From the NCBI RefSeq assembly GCF_014635065.1, contig NZ_BMCG01000001.1:682001-746000 (forward strand): a stretch of DNA of 64,000 nucleotides, written 5' to 3'. This document shows positions 27,951-36,895 of this stretch, piece by piece; within the stretch, counting starts at the first letter, position 1, and each line of letters starts with the position of its first letter. The translations under genes were made by a program, and so were the position numbers. The notes under the pieces were generated by a model. That model was not told the origin of the DNA. It did not search any database and saw only the letters and a program-made list of their open reading frames with translations. This DNA is from Oxalicibacterium flavum (lineage in GTDB: Bacteria; Pseudomonadota; Gammaproteobacteria; Burkholderiales; Burkholderiaceae_D).

Positions 27951-27991
27951 AACCGGCTTCGCTGCGCAATGCACCGAAGCCGGTTTTTTTA
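27951..27991 (+). terminator. Rho-independent terminator after icd
   Basis: Ten-base arms AACCGGCTTC and GAAGCCGGTT (27951-27960 with 27976-27985) are followed by seven T. The A-rich left flank may let it also act for the leftward gene at 28012. Confidence 0.9.
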
Positions 27992-28011
27992 TTTACCTGC
28001 TTATTTTTTGA

Positions 28012-28413
28012 TCAGCGCAGCTTGCCCAGCAAACCCAGCAGGGACGAAACATCGAAGGAATTCGATGCCGGCGTGTTGCCGCCCTGCGTCAGTTGATCCA
28101 CGATCTGCGGCAGCAGGCCGGTCAGCGCGCCGAGCACCGCCGGTTTGTCCTGTCCGCTTTCTGCTGCAATGCCATCCACCGTGGAGGGCGCCAGCACCGC
28201 ACCCAGTTGCTCCGCCGTCACCGGCAGGTTGGCGCCCTGGCCAATCCACGACTGCACGATGTCGCCAAGGCCACCTTGTTGAAAACTGCCGATCAGCCCC
28301 TGCAGGCCACCCGGATAGTTCGCCAGTTGCTTGAGCACGATCGGCAACAGATCGGAGCCGCCTTTGCCCAACGCGCCGGCAGCGATATTTGTCAGGTTAT
28401 CCAGCAATCCCAT
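28012..28413 (-). CDS. YidB-like DUF937 protein
   Basis: A 133-residue Gly/Leu/Gln-rich soluble protein starting MGLLDNLTNIAAGALG with a QGGLGDIVQSWIGQGANLPV segment, the pattern of the YidB/DUF937 family. That family has no settled function. The strong AAGGAG ribosome site stands before ATG 28413. It is transcribed leftward toward the icd terminator and is apparently a single-gene unit. Confidence 0.88.
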   Translation of the reverse strand: MGLLDNLTNIAAGALGKGGSDLLPIVLKQLANYPGGLQGLIGSFQQGGLGDIVQSWIGQGANLPVTAEQLGAVLAPSTVDGIAAESGQDKPAVLGALTGLLPQIVDQLTQGGNTPASNSFDVSSLLGLLGKLR

Positions 28414-28501
28414 GTTTCACTCCTTGTCTGAGAATCCAAAAGCCCGGCGGTCGCCAGACCGGATTCCATTGTACTGATGCCAGAGTAAACGATTGCAAAT
28501 T

Positions 28502-29473
28502 TTACAAGCGCCCCGGAGGTGGTCCGCGACGGCCATCCGGCGGAAGACCGGGCGGCGGTCCGCCGAATCCGCCCGGACCGCCAGGACCACCATGTGCACC
28601 GTCCTTCACCGAACACGTTGCCTGATCGGACCCGGTACGCACCGTCACGGTCTTGGACGCAATCATCACGCCCTCGACCTGCTGCACGTCGAACAGATAC
28701 GGCGTGTGGTCCGATTCCCCGCCCATCACGTTGTCGTTCGACAGCAGCGTATCGGGCAAACCCAGTTCGCGATACAAGGGCTCGTTGCCGAAGATCGCCG
28801 CGTTGAGCGCATCGGTGAACACCAGCTGCGACACCAGCGTCGCTGCCGCGCGATCGTCGGCATCGTAGGCGCCGGTCATGATGCGGAAATGCACATGATT
28901 GACGCGACCGCGATACCAGCCGGGAAAGCAGCTGTCGAAACGCACCACGCCATCGGCATCGGTGCGCTGGTAGCCTCGGAAGAACTGCTTGTCGAGATCG
29001 GCCTGGTCGTTGTTGCACATGGCCTCGATGCGCCCCGAATAGCCGCCCGTGTGATTGGTGTGCCAAATCTCCACGATCGCATCCGGCACCGGCTTGCAGC
29101 CCGTATCCACCACGCGCAGCAGCAGGCGCATCGGGATGCCGTCCCAGCCGTCGCTGACGTCGGTCCGCTCTGGCGAAGTCGTGTGGCAGGGACCGATGGT
29201 TGCCTCGCAGGTCAGCGTACAGCTCGTACCCAGTCCGGCCGCGAACGGATCGATGGCGCGCGCGGCAGCCGTGATGGCACGCGTACCGCCCTGCAGCCAG
29301 CTGCCGGCTGGCGGAATGTTGGCCGACGCAGCCGTTGCTGTAGTCGCACTACGCGTGCTGCAGGCGCTCAACAACAGGGAAGGCGGCACCGCCAGCAGGC
29401 CGGCAAGGCGCAGGAATTTGCGGCGCGCAGTGGCAAACGATGAAATCGGCGCCTTTGGATCGGGGGTATTCAT
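28502..29473 (-). CDS. Intradiol ring-cleavage dioxygenase-like lipoprotein
   Basis: A 323-residue protein. The N-terminus carries a Tat-like ARRKFLRLAG followed by a lipobox LLLSAC (Cys37), so it is probably exported and lipid-anchored. The core resembles the catalytic domain of protocatechuate/catechol dioxygenases: IWHTNHTGGYSGR with Tyr145, FPGWYRGRVNHVHFRI with Tyr187, His193 and His195 as the non-haem iron ligands. The C-terminal 35 residues are a Gly/Pro-rich tail. ATG 29473 has AGAAGG at good spacing. A secreted intradiol enzyme lies outside the usual cytoplasmic aromatic-degradation setting; the substrate is unknown, and no aromatic catabolic genes are near. Confidence 0.85.
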   Translation of the reverse strand: MNTPDPKAPISSFATARRKFLRLAGLLAVPPSLLLSACSTRSATTATAASANIPPAGSWLQGGTRAITAAARAIDPFAAGLGTSCTLTCEATIGPCHTTSPERTDVSDGWDGIPMRLLLRVVDTGCKPVPDAIVEIWHTNHTGGYSGRIEAMCNNDQADLDKQFFRGYQRTDADGVVRFDSCFPGWYRGRVNHVHFRIMTGAYDADDRAAATLVSQLVFTDALNAAIFGNEPLYRELGLPDTLLSNDNVMGGESDHTPYLFDVQQVEGVMIASKTVTVRTGSDQATCSVKDGAHGGPGGPGGFGGPPPGLPPDGRRGPPPGRL

Positions 29474-29690
29474 GAGCATCCTTCTGTTGCGGCACAAGCG
29501 TGCAATGTTCATGATGGTATGCCCGCCATGCATCGCCATGACGGGCAATGCGTAAAGTTAGGTAAAGCAACCGAAAACTCCAGTAAAACCGTTGTCGGCC
29601 GGCCACCCGCTTCGTGCGGCGCACAGCATGATGGCTGGCAATTGAGTAAAATCTCCACCACTCAATCAGTCATCCCATCCGGCCACCGAC

Positions 29691-30593
29691 ATGATCAAAT
29701 GGACGCTCATCACGCTGTTTCTCGCCAGCGTGCTCTATACCCACTATCGCGGCAAGGTTCGTCACAAATGGCTGCGGCAATCGACCGACCATTCGACCTT
29801 CATGGCGCCGATCAACGCGTTCATGACGCTGTTCTCGAGCCTGCCGGACAAGCCTTACCATGACGTCGGCAGCTATCCTGAACTCAAGAAGCTGGCCGAC
29901 AACTGGGAAATCATCCGCGACGAAGCCGTGGCGCTGCAGAGCGAAGGCGCGATCAAGGCATCGGAAAAGATGGACGATGCCGGCTTCAACTCCTTCTTCC
30001 GCCGCGGCTGGACGCGTTTTTATCTGAAGTGGTACGGCGACAGCCATCCGTCGGCCGTGCAGCGCTGCCCCAGGACGGTGGCTCTGCTCGACTCGATCCC
30101 GAGCATCAAGGCCGCGATGTTCGCGCAACTGCCGCCGGGCGGCGACCTCGGAAAGCATCGCGATCCTTATGCCGGCTCGCTGCGCTATCACCTCGGGCTC
30201 GTCACGCCCAACGACGACCGCTGCTTCATCAACGTCGATGGCATCGACTACAGCTGGCGCGACGGCGAGGCCGTGATCTTCGACGAGACCTACATCCACT
30301 TTGCCGCCAACAACAGCGACAGGAACCGCATCATCCTGTTCTGCGACGTCGAACGGAAAATGAAATGGGGCTGGGCGCAGGCCTTCAACCACTGGTTCAG
30401 CAACACCGTCATGTCGGCCACGGCCGCGCCCAACGACATGCAGGACCGCACCGGCGGCGTCAACCGCGCCTTCAAGAGCATTTACCAGATCCGCGCCAAC
30501 GGCAAGAAGCTCAAGGCCTACAACCGGCCGCTCTACTATTTAGTGAAGTGGGGCATTTTGCTCGGCATCGTCGCCTTCATCGTACTGATCTGA
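29691..30593 (+). CDS. Aspartyl/asparaginyl beta-hydroxylase family, LpxO-like lipid A hydroxylase
   Basis: A 300-residue Fe(II)/2-oxoglutarate oxygenase-type protein. An N-terminal membrane helix (WTLITLFLASVLYTHY), the GKHRDPYAGSLRYHLGL core with iron ligands His156 and Asp158, and a distal His203 (DETYIHFAANNSDRNRII) are seen; a second membrane helix closes the protein (VKWGILLGIVAFIVLI). This fits LpxO, which 2-hydroxylates lipid A acyl chains at the inner membrane. The general family is sure, the LpxO role is probable. A terminator follows at once. Confidence 0.85.
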   Translation: MIKWTLITLFLASVLYTHYRGKVRHKWLRQSTDHSTFMAPINAFMTLFSSLPDKPYHDVGSYPELKKLADNWEIIRDEAVALQSEGAIKASEKMDDAGFNSFFRRGWTRFYLKWYGDSHPSAVQRCPRTVALLDSIPSIKAAMFAQLPPGGDLGKHRDPYAGSLRYHLGLVTPNDDRCFINVDGIDYSWRDGEAVIFDETYIHFAANNSDRNRIILFCDVERKMKWGWAQAFNHWFSNTVMSATAAPNDMQDRTGGVNRAFKSIYQIRANGKKLKAYNRPLYYLVKWGILLGIVAFIVLI

Positions 30594-30621
30594 CCCTGCG
30601 CCGATTGTGCAATCGACCGAA

Positions 30622-30646
30622 AGCCCGCCTCGCGCGGGCTTTTTTG
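30622..30646 (+). terminator. Rho-independent terminator after the LpxO-like gene
   Basis: Arms AGCCCGC and GCGGGCT (30622-30628 with 30634-30640) are followed by six T. Confidence 0.88.
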
Positions 30647-30784
30647 CTGGCACCTGCCGACATGCGCACTCCCGTTTTCTTACAGCAAGATGCGCAGGAT
30701 GCCGATAGGCATCACCATGCCGCGTCGCTAACATGCTCGACATCGGCACTTCGCCAACCAGACATGTCGAACACGGGAGATTTC

Positions 30785-30910
30785 ATGCAAAAATTTTCGA
30801 CGCTGGGCCTGATCACTGCAGCGGCCGCCATCAGCTTTTTGTGCGCCACCGCCGTGCATGGGGACGACACCAGCGGACGCGATGTCATCGTCGTCGCAGA
30901 GTCGCGCTAA
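30785..30910 (+). CDS. Small putative secreted peptide
   Basis: A 41-codon open frame beginning MQKFSTLGLITAAAAISF has a typical signal peptide, with a predicted cleavage after AVHG or nearby. That would leave a mature peptide of about 16 residues (DDTSGRDVIVVAESR end). A good GGGAGA ribosome site is placed 4 bases before the ATG and a terminator follows 60 bases after the stop, so it has the layout of a real gene. Family unknown to me. It could also be the degraded start of a longer secreted protein. Confidence 0.55.
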   Translation: MQKFSTLGLITAAAAISFLCATAVHGDDTSGRDVIVVAESR

Positions 30911-30968
30911 ACAGGCGGGACAGTGAGGAGAATCGGCGATCGCATCACGATAACCGAATAATAAAAAC

Positions 30969-30998
30969 AGAAACGGCCTGAGCAATCAGGCCGTTTTC
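30969..30998. terminator. Bidirectional terminator
   Basis: Arms AACGGCCTGA and TCAGGCCGTT (30972-30981 with 30986-30995), a GCAA loop, with A- and T-rich flanks. It separates the small secreted ORF from the leftward Lar-like gene. Confidence 0.85.
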
Positions 30999-31016
30999 AT
31001 TCAGGAGCGGCGCACA

Positions 31017-31241
31017 TCAGTGCATGGCCGGAATCTGTTCACGCTGATTCCACGCGGTGACGGCGTCCTGGCTGTTCCTGTCTTCGCTGCCGCCGCTGAA
31101 ATGCGCAGAGTTCGTATGGAGGGAACACTCTGGATTGACACAGCGCACATAGCTGTAAGGCAATTCGGATTCGAGATAATGGGCCTGCTTCAGCTCTGCC
31201 TTGCTGCCGCAGAACGGACATGCTTTCAATGCTTTTTCCAT
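31017..31241 (-). CDS. Lar-like zinc-ribbon protein (restriction alleviation family pattern)
   Basis: A 74-residue protein with two Cys pairs, ACPFCGSKAEL (8-12) and CVNPECSLHT (34-39), and the closing DAVTAWNQR motif. This CPFCG ... C.xC ... A..AWN.R layout is that of the Lar restriction-alleviation family, first known from the Rac prophage, where the protein dampens type I restriction. Many such genes are phage- or plasmid-borne with no proven activity. The ribosome site GAGGAG is strong. A type I RM operon lies about 7 kb to the left, so self-protection or a phage remnant are both possible. Confidence 0.72.
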   Translation of the reverse strand: MEKALKACPFCGSKAELKQAHYLESELPYSYVRCVNPECSLHTNSAHFSGGSEDRNSQDAVTAWNQREQIPAMH

Positions 31242-31424
31242 TTTTTTCTCCTCGTGTTGATTTGCTTGCGCTTTCTCGACGATGCCAGTTGTTGGATCGT
31301 CTGTTGCCGCCAGAGTTCTGCCGTTCCTCCCGATTCGTTATGCGCAGCCCGGAATGGACTGTCCTGTTTCCGATTCTAGTACAAAAAAATGAAGCGGGTT
31401 AACGAACATCGCTTCACGCTTTCT

Positions 31425-33257
31425 TCACGGTTTGCAGTCCGCCTGCTCGTCGCCCCATGGCTGCACATGCAGGCGTCGCCCGCCTGCTTCCAGATCCCTG
31501 AACGACGGCGCGACGGCGCGATACTGGCCGTCCTTCAATGCCTGCGGCACCTGCTTGCAACCGTAACCGATATCCATCGCGCCCACCGAACGCCACTGGC
31601 CTTGCGCATCGGTGGAGAACAGAATCAGTTGCCGATTGGGTTCGACCTCGCCGATCAGGATGTCGGCATGGCCATCGTCATTCATGTCGAGCAGATAGGC
31701 ATCGCATCGCTTGTCCGCCTGCCGCAGGCAATCCGGAATCTTGTAGGGCCGATCGTACGCACTCCAGTCCTGCGCCAGGAAACCTTCCGGAAGTGCTGCC
31801 TGTGCCGGATGCACATGGATATTGGCGGCCCGTGTTTGCGCAGTCGCTGCCGGCTGGCTGGGACGTTCCCATCTGTTCTTGCTGGACAGCGCAGCCCTGG
31901 CCTGCGTGCTGATCGTTTCGGCATGCTCTCCCTCGGATCGCGCCTGCAAGGAGTGCAACGCGGTATCGCCGTAACGTGCGCCTTCGAAACGCAGATAATG
32001 GAAATCGAATTGCGCCGGCAATGTCTTGCCGCTTTCCAGCCGTGCCATCTGACTGGCGACCGACAGTCGCGCCGGATCGGCCAGCGGCGTGAACAGCGAC
32101 AGCAGAATCGCCAGCAACAACAGCGCGGTCACGATATTGGTCTGCGCGATGCGCATCAGCCAGCTGCCGCGCTCCAGTGCAGCCCACAGATAGCCGGTCG
32201 CATAACAGGCGGCGACCAGCAGACAGGCGGCAGCGCGGATGCGGTCGGCGGTCCAGCCATATTGCTGCACGCGCAAGGCCAGCGCATAGACGGCAATGCC
32301 GGCAATCGGCAACAGCATCAGGCAGGCAGCCCTGGCAGCCACCCGCAGCACGCGCGCCACTTCGCCCGCCACCTCGCCGCTCTGGAAGGCGGCATTGATC
32401 AATACCACCAGCACCGCCGCTGCACCCAGCAGCACGGACGTGGCCTGGCGCGTGGCCCACAGCGGCTCCAGTCCGGCAAACGGCAGGCTGACCAGAAAGC
32501 CGCCGACGATCAAGGCCGCCACCGGCAGCAGCCATGACATCAGCACCAGCAGCAGGCTGCGAATGCCGTGCACGATGCGCGGCCGCACATCGGTCACATG
32601 CAGCGCGGTCGATAGCGCAAAGGTCAGCACCGGGATCACGAACCACGACTGGTCGAGCAGGCGGCGCAGGAAGTCCAGCTTGACCAGCATGAAGAGGGCG
32701 GCGCCCAGCCACAGGATCAGCCACAGCACGCCGACAAACAGGATGGCGAACATGATCTGGATCGCCAGCTTCCATGCCGTTTCGAAATAGGTGGCATAGG
32801 AGGCGATGCGTCGCTGGTCGCGCGCACCGGCCAGCACGAAGACATGCGCGATGAAGAAACCGAGCGCCGACAGCGCCACCATCCAGCCGGACGGCATGAA
32901 GCGCGTCAGGTTGTCGCGTTCGCCTTGCCAGTTGCCCGCAAAATCCAGGCGCCAGATATCGTGCACACCGAGCGCGATGCAGATCGCCATCGCGGCCAGC
33001 ATCCATTTCCACAGCAGACGTTTTTCGAGATGGCCGAGCGCCGAGATGAAAAGAACCGGCACGAACAGGCAGATCAGCAGCAAGGGCGCGAACAGATAGC
33101 CGTTCGTCGCCGGCCACAGCGCGTGGCGCGCCGTATAGTAGAGCGCATACAGCAGCACACCCTGCAACAGGCCGCTCAACAGGCGCAACCGCGCAATGCG
33201 GCTGGTGACAATGGCACGTGGAATGGAAAGATTTTCTTCTGCTGCTGCCGTCTGCAT
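31425..33257 (-). CDS. DUF4153 family membrane protein
   Basis: A 610-residue protein with about eleven to twelve hydrophobic segments in residues 25-420 (for example GLLQGVLLYALYYTARHALW, FAPLLLICLFVPVLFISAL, QIMFAILFVGVLWLILWLGA). It ends in a soluble C-terminal domain of about 190 residues that contains a Ca-binding-like DMNDDGHADILIGE. The membrane part matches DUF4153; function unknown. ATG 33257 (MQTAAAEENLSIP) was preferred because GAGGAG stands 7 bases before it, although the frame is open to 33308. Confidence 0.82.
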   Translation of the reverse strand: MQTAAAEENLSIPRAIVTSRIARLRLLSGLLQGVLLYALYYTARHALWPATNGYLFAPLLLICLFVPVLFISALGHLEKRLLWKWMLAAMAICIALGVHDIWRLDFAGNWQGERDNLTRFMPSGWMVALSALGFFIAHVFVLAGARDQRRIASYATYFETAWKLAIQIMFAILFVGVLWLILWLGAALFMLVKLDFLRRLLDQSWFVIPVLTFALSTALHVTDVRPRIVHGIRSLLLVLMSWLLPVAALIVGGFLVSLPFAGLEPLWATRQATSVLLGAAAVLVVLINAAFQSGEVAGEVARVLRVAARAACLMLLPIAGIAVYALALRVQQYGWTADRIRAAACLLVAACYATGYLWAALERGSWLMRIAQTNIVTALLLLAILLSLFTPLADPARLSVASQMARLESGKTLPAQFDFHYLRFEGARYGDTALHSLQARSEGEHAETISTQARAALSSKNRWERPSQPAATAQTRAANIHVHPAQAALPEGFLAQDWSAYDRPYKIPDCLRQADKRCDAYLLDMNDDGHADILIGEVEPNRQLILFSTDAQGQWRSVGAMDIGYGCKQVPQALKDGQYRAVAPSFRDLEAGGRRLHVQPWGDEQADCKP

Positions 33258-33384
33258 GGCAAGACTCCTCGGGTCGGCGGGAACGGCAAGATGTTGCCGT
33301 CCTGTCATGCGCCATCATGCCCGATCTTCGGTGGTCCTGTCTTTCTCGCAACAGTCGTGCGCCAAACTCGGGCTTTACCATGAA

Positions 33385-33409
33385 CAACGGCCGCGCAAGG
33401 CGGCCGTTG
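33385..33409. terminator. Perfect 10-bp hairpin downstream of the asparaginase-like gene
   Basis: CAACGGCCGC and GCGGCCGTTG (33385-33394 with 33400-33409) with a five-base loop. There is no T-run on either side, so it may be a weak terminator or an mRNA 3'-end stabiliser. Confidence 0.55.
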
Positions 33410-33427
33410 CGGTGGATGCGATCCGCT

Positions 33428-33913
33428 TCACGTGGTTTCGAATACGCCTTCCATGCGATTCTTGCGCACGTTGTCCCAGGTGAATATCTTGGCGTTCATC
33501 GCGATATAGACACCGTGCGGCAGCGTCTGCGCGATGCCGCAGGCAAAACCGAAGTTGAACAGCGCATCCGAATGCTGCACTTCGTAGGGAATCATCGCGC
33601 CCGTCAGCACGATGGTCTTGCGCAGCTGCGCCGCGCCGAGCACGGCGGCGGTCTTCTGCATGGTGTCGGTGCCGTGGACCACGACGATGCTCTTTTCGTC
33701 GGCACGCAGGCAGCTCGCGCAGATGCGCTGGCGGTCGGCGTCGTTCATGTCGAGCGAGTCCAGGAAGGGCAGCTGTTCGAGCTGGATCGGCACCGTGATC
33801 CGCGCGCGGCGGATGATTTCGGGCAGGTGCCCGTTACCGAATGACAGCGAGCCTGTCAGTTCATCGTAGTGCTTGTCGAACGTGCCGCCGGTGGCAATGA
33901 TGCGTAAGCTCAT
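33428..33913 (-). CDS. Small asparaginase-like protein (N-terminal domain only)
   Basis: A 161-residue protein that matches only the N-terminal domain of bacterial L-asparaginases: motif 1 IIATGGTFDK with Thr11, and motif 2 VVVHGTDTM near 78-86, followed by TIVLTGAMIPYE. The usual second domain (about 120 more residues) is missing, but there is a clean start and stop and no sign of decay after 33428. Short stand-alone proteins of this type occur in related bacteria. Whether it hydrolyses asparagine is uncertain. Confidence 0.85.
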   Translation of the reverse strand: MSLRIIATGGTFDKHYDELTGSLSFGNGHLPEIIRRARITVPIQLEQLPFLDSLDMNDADRQRICASCLRADEKSIVVVHGTDTMQKTAAVLGAAQLRKTIVLTGAMIPYEVQHSDALFNFGFACGIAQTLPHGVYIAMNAKIFTWDNVRKNRMEGVFETT

Positions 33914-34046
33914 CTGGATCGCATGCAGGAGAAAATTGTCGTCACATCATAGCGCGAGCATGGGCAACCGTGAAGAGCGTGCAGGTTGCCTGCCGACAAG
34001 CTGCACGATGGTGCCGACGAACGGCATGCGTACCGCCCTGCATGGA

Positions 34047-36617
34047 TCAGGCCGCCATCTTCATCGCCGCATCGATCGGAATGTCCTCGCCGTTGAGCAC
34101 GGCGAACAGATGATCGACATTGATTGCCTGGATCAGCAGATCGCCGCGATTGGCCTGGATGACTTCGGTCACCAGCATGCCGGTGCTGGGCGCGGCCAGC
34201 GGCGTCGGCACGATCTGCGACGGCTGGAACTCGGGCACGCCATGCAGCTCGCTAACCAGCAGGCCGATCGCATGCTCGCCACGGCGCACGATGATGACCT
34301 GGCTGCTGCTGTCGATCTCGGACTTGCAACCGCGCATCAGATGACCGAGGTCGAATACCCAGACGAAGCGCTTGGCATCGTTGTCCGCATTGCTCTCATG
34401 CCTCAACGCGAGGATGCCGATGCGTTCGGCGCGGCTGCCCATCGACATCGGCGAAATCTCCGAAGCCGGCAGGGCTTCCGACACGTGCTGCGCATCGATC
34501 GCGAACAGGCCGCCATCGACAAAGAAGGTAGCGAACTCGCGGCCCGCCGGCGCACCGGGGTCGGTTTGGATCAGCGTATGCACGCCCTGGTGGTGGCCGG
34601 CCTGCTGGCGTTCCTCGCCGAATGACTTGTAGACGATTGCCAGCACGTCCTCGCGATAACCGTCCGAGGTCTTGAATTCGCGGTAGCCGTGCGAGACGGT
34701 GCAGCCGAGGATCGCATAGTGACCGTCATGGACGACGATGCGCGAAGTGCTGCTGCCGTTGGGCAACTGCAGCAGGGCGGGATCGATCTCCAGTGTGGCG
34801 CCGATCGGCCGTTTGGGATCGGTGCTGGAAATGACGCGGCCGCTGCGATCGATGAAAAGCGCGTTGATGTCGGTCTTGTCACCCAGCGCGCCTTGCAGCA
34901 TCGCCGAGAACTCGGGTTCCGAGTCGAACACGATGCCGATCCCGCCAACCACCTGCATGGCATTGTCGGGATGACGGATCGCCGCATGATAGACATAGGT
35001 CGGACGCTCGCCATACAACGGTGTCGGCTCGAACGGCGTGACGTGATACTGCTGGTCGCTGCCCAGCCCGCGCACGTGGCCGAGCGTGCGTTCGTCAACC
35101 GACCAGCCGACCACATCACGGCCGTCGCCGCCAAAATCGGTGCTGGCGATGATGATACCTTCCTCGTCATAGACGAAGATGCGCGTATAGACCGTGTAGA
35201 GCGAGTTGATGTAGCCGAGGATTTCCGCGATGCGCGCCACGGTGTCTGCCGAGCGTTGCGGATCGGCCAGCGCGACCTGCAGTTCCGGCGTCAGCGCCCA
35301 CCAGCGGCAATCGTCCGAGCGTTCGTAGAGATTGCGGTCGAGCAGATCGACCATCAGGTGCGAGACGAATTCCGAATCGCTGAGCGAGGATGACAGTACG
35401 GTTTCGTACAGGTCGCGGATCGATTGCGAGAACAGCTCGTTGCTGCGCGCGCCGGTCTCGCTGATCTGCTCGAGGATGGTCTTGAGCTTGAGCAGTTCGC
35501 CGTTCTGGCCGGCCGTCATGACCTGGCCGTTCCAGACCACGCGGCGGATGGTTTCGGCCGCACTCATGATCTCGAACAACGGCGGGCAGAAACTCTGCGC
35601 ATGCGACAGCAGGCCGTCAGTCACGCTCGGATCGAGCGATGCCAGTGCGGTGGTGGTCATGCCGGTAAAACCGAGTTCGACCGGGATCATGACCTGCCCC
35701 TGCCAACCCGGCGGCCCCGGGTAACCCTGGTAGCCATCGGCCGAGAACGTGCGCGCCAGGTATTCGCGGCCGCCATAAACCACCAGACGCGGATCGGCAT
35801 TGCGATTGACAGGCACGGTGGTGCCGGTCGGAATCCAGAGCGGATCGGCGCTGGCGATGACGCGGTTGTCCTTGTCGAGCAACAGCATGTTGGCACGCTG
35901 CGCCGGATCGCGGTGCGAACGGAAGATGCCGGCCATCTCTTCCTCGAAGTGAAAGCACAGGCACAGCACGCCGACCACCGCATTGGTTTGCGGATGGTGC
36001 ATGCGGCGCGAATAGATCAGCGCCTCGTGCTTGCCGGGCCGCAGGTCGGTGGCGCGGAAGGTTTCGACATAGGTGTCGGACGCCAGCGTCTCGTGCAGCA
36101 GCGGATCGGTACTGCCCTCGATCGGCGTGGTCTCGTCGATCTGCACCAGCACGTTGCCGGCGGTGTCGAGCAGGATGATCTCGTCATAGACCGTGTATTT
36201 GTTGCGGTAGGCGCGCAGGCGCGCGCGGATCATGTCGGTGTCTTCGTGCAGGCCGGCGACGAAGGTGCACAGTTCGCGGTCGGTGGCGAGAAAGCCGACG
36301 TCGGCCGTACGCTCGTAGAGATTGCGCACCACGATGTCGATCACGTATTGCGCCTTGGTGCCGATTTCCTCGAGCACGTTGGCGACCTTTTCGCGGACCA
36401 GGCTGGTGACGAGTTCCTCTTCCAGGCGATTGAAGCCGGCGCGCGTGGCGGCCATGGTCGGCAGGATCGCCTTGGCTTCGACCGGGCAGTTCATCTTGGC
36501 GGACGCTTCGATCATGCGCCACATCAGGTTCAGTTCGCGCAGCGACTGTTCGCAGCGGCTGACGTCGCGCATGTAAGGGAGAAAAGTGTCGATTTGCAGG
36601 GTAGTGTGGCTGCTCAT
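34047..36617 (-). CDS. Tandem cache-domain protein with C-terminal CheW domain
   Basis: An 856-residue protein without a signal peptide or membrane segment. Two homologous sensor units follow each other: VVRNLYERTADVGFLATDREL with YTVYDEIILLDTAGNVLVQID (about 96-160), and DLLDRNLYERSDDCRWWALTPE with YTVYTRIFVYDEEGIIIASTD (about 424-494). Each is followed by a second repeated block (LLLDKDNRVIASADP; LFIDRSGRVISSTDP). The last about 160 residues (FATFFVDGGLFAIDAQHVSEALP, VFDLGHLMRG, VRRGEHAIGLLVSELHGVPEF) form a CheW-type domain that should bind CheA or a receptor. ATG 36617 gives MSSHTTLQID. It probably feeds a cytoplasmic signal into a chemosensory array; no other che genes are near. Confidence 0.85.
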   Translation of the reverse strand: MSSHTTLQIDTFLPYMRDVSRCEQSLRELNLMWRMIEASAKMNCPVEAKAILPTMAATRAGFNRLEEELVTSLVREKVANVLEEIGTKAQYVIDIVVRNLYERTADVGFLATDRELCTFVAGLHEDTDMIRARLRAYRNKYTVYDEIILLDTAGNVLVQIDETTPIEGSTDPLLHETLASDTYVETFRATDLRPGKHEALIYSRRMHHPQTNAVVGVLCLCFHFEEEMAGIFRSHRDPAQRANMLLLDKDNRVIASADPLWIPTGTTVPVNRNADPRLVVYGGREYLARTFSADGYQGYPGPPGWQGQVMIPVELGFTGMTTTALASLDPSVTDGLLSHAQSFCPPLFEIMSAAETIRRVVWNGQVMTAGQNGELLKLKTILEQISETGARSNELFSQSIRDLYETVLSSSLSDSEFVSHLMVDLLDRNLYERSDDCRWWALTPELQVALADPQRSADTVARIAEILGYINSLYTVYTRIFVYDEEGIIIASTDFGGDGRDVVGWSVDERTLGHVRGLGSDQQYHVTPFEPTPLYGERPTYVYHAAIRHPDNAMQVVGGIGIVFDSEPEFSAMLQGALGDKTDINALFIDRSGRVISSTDPKRPIGATLEIDPALLQLPNGSSTSRIVVHDGHYAILGCTVSHGYREFKTSDGYREDVLAIVYKSFGEERQQAGHHQGVHTLIQTDPGAPAGREFATFFVDGGLFAIDAQHVSEALPASEISPMSMGSRAERIGILALRHESNADNDAKRFVWVFDLGHLMRGCKSEIDSSSQVIIVRRGEHAIGLLVSELHGVPEFQPSQIVPTPLAAPSTGMLVTEVIQANRGDLLIQAINVDHLFAVLNGEDIPIDAAMKMAA

Positions 36618-36895
36618 GTTGCATTCCCGAGGCATGATTGGAGTCGTGTGGTTTTCCCTCCATGAGATAGCAATTAGCAGGCCATCGATTGCCGCACGGA
36701 AATGAATGCCGGGTCGTGAAACCGTTACAGATCTCCGTAAGGGCGACACATTGTTGCGCCATTGCAGAGCGCGATGCCTGAAGCACTCTCGTTCCGCACA
36801 CTTGCGGTGCATGACGGCCCGTAGCCACGGCCGATGAGCATGCGGCAAATGCCTTACACTATCGCTCTCAGTCGCATAATCTGCACGCCACTTTC

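Noticed and set aside
30029-30910. 293-codon frame overlapping the LpxO-like gene
   Set aside because: Its first part is an out-of-frame shadow of the hydroxylase; only its last 41 codons, with their own start and ribosome site, are kept.
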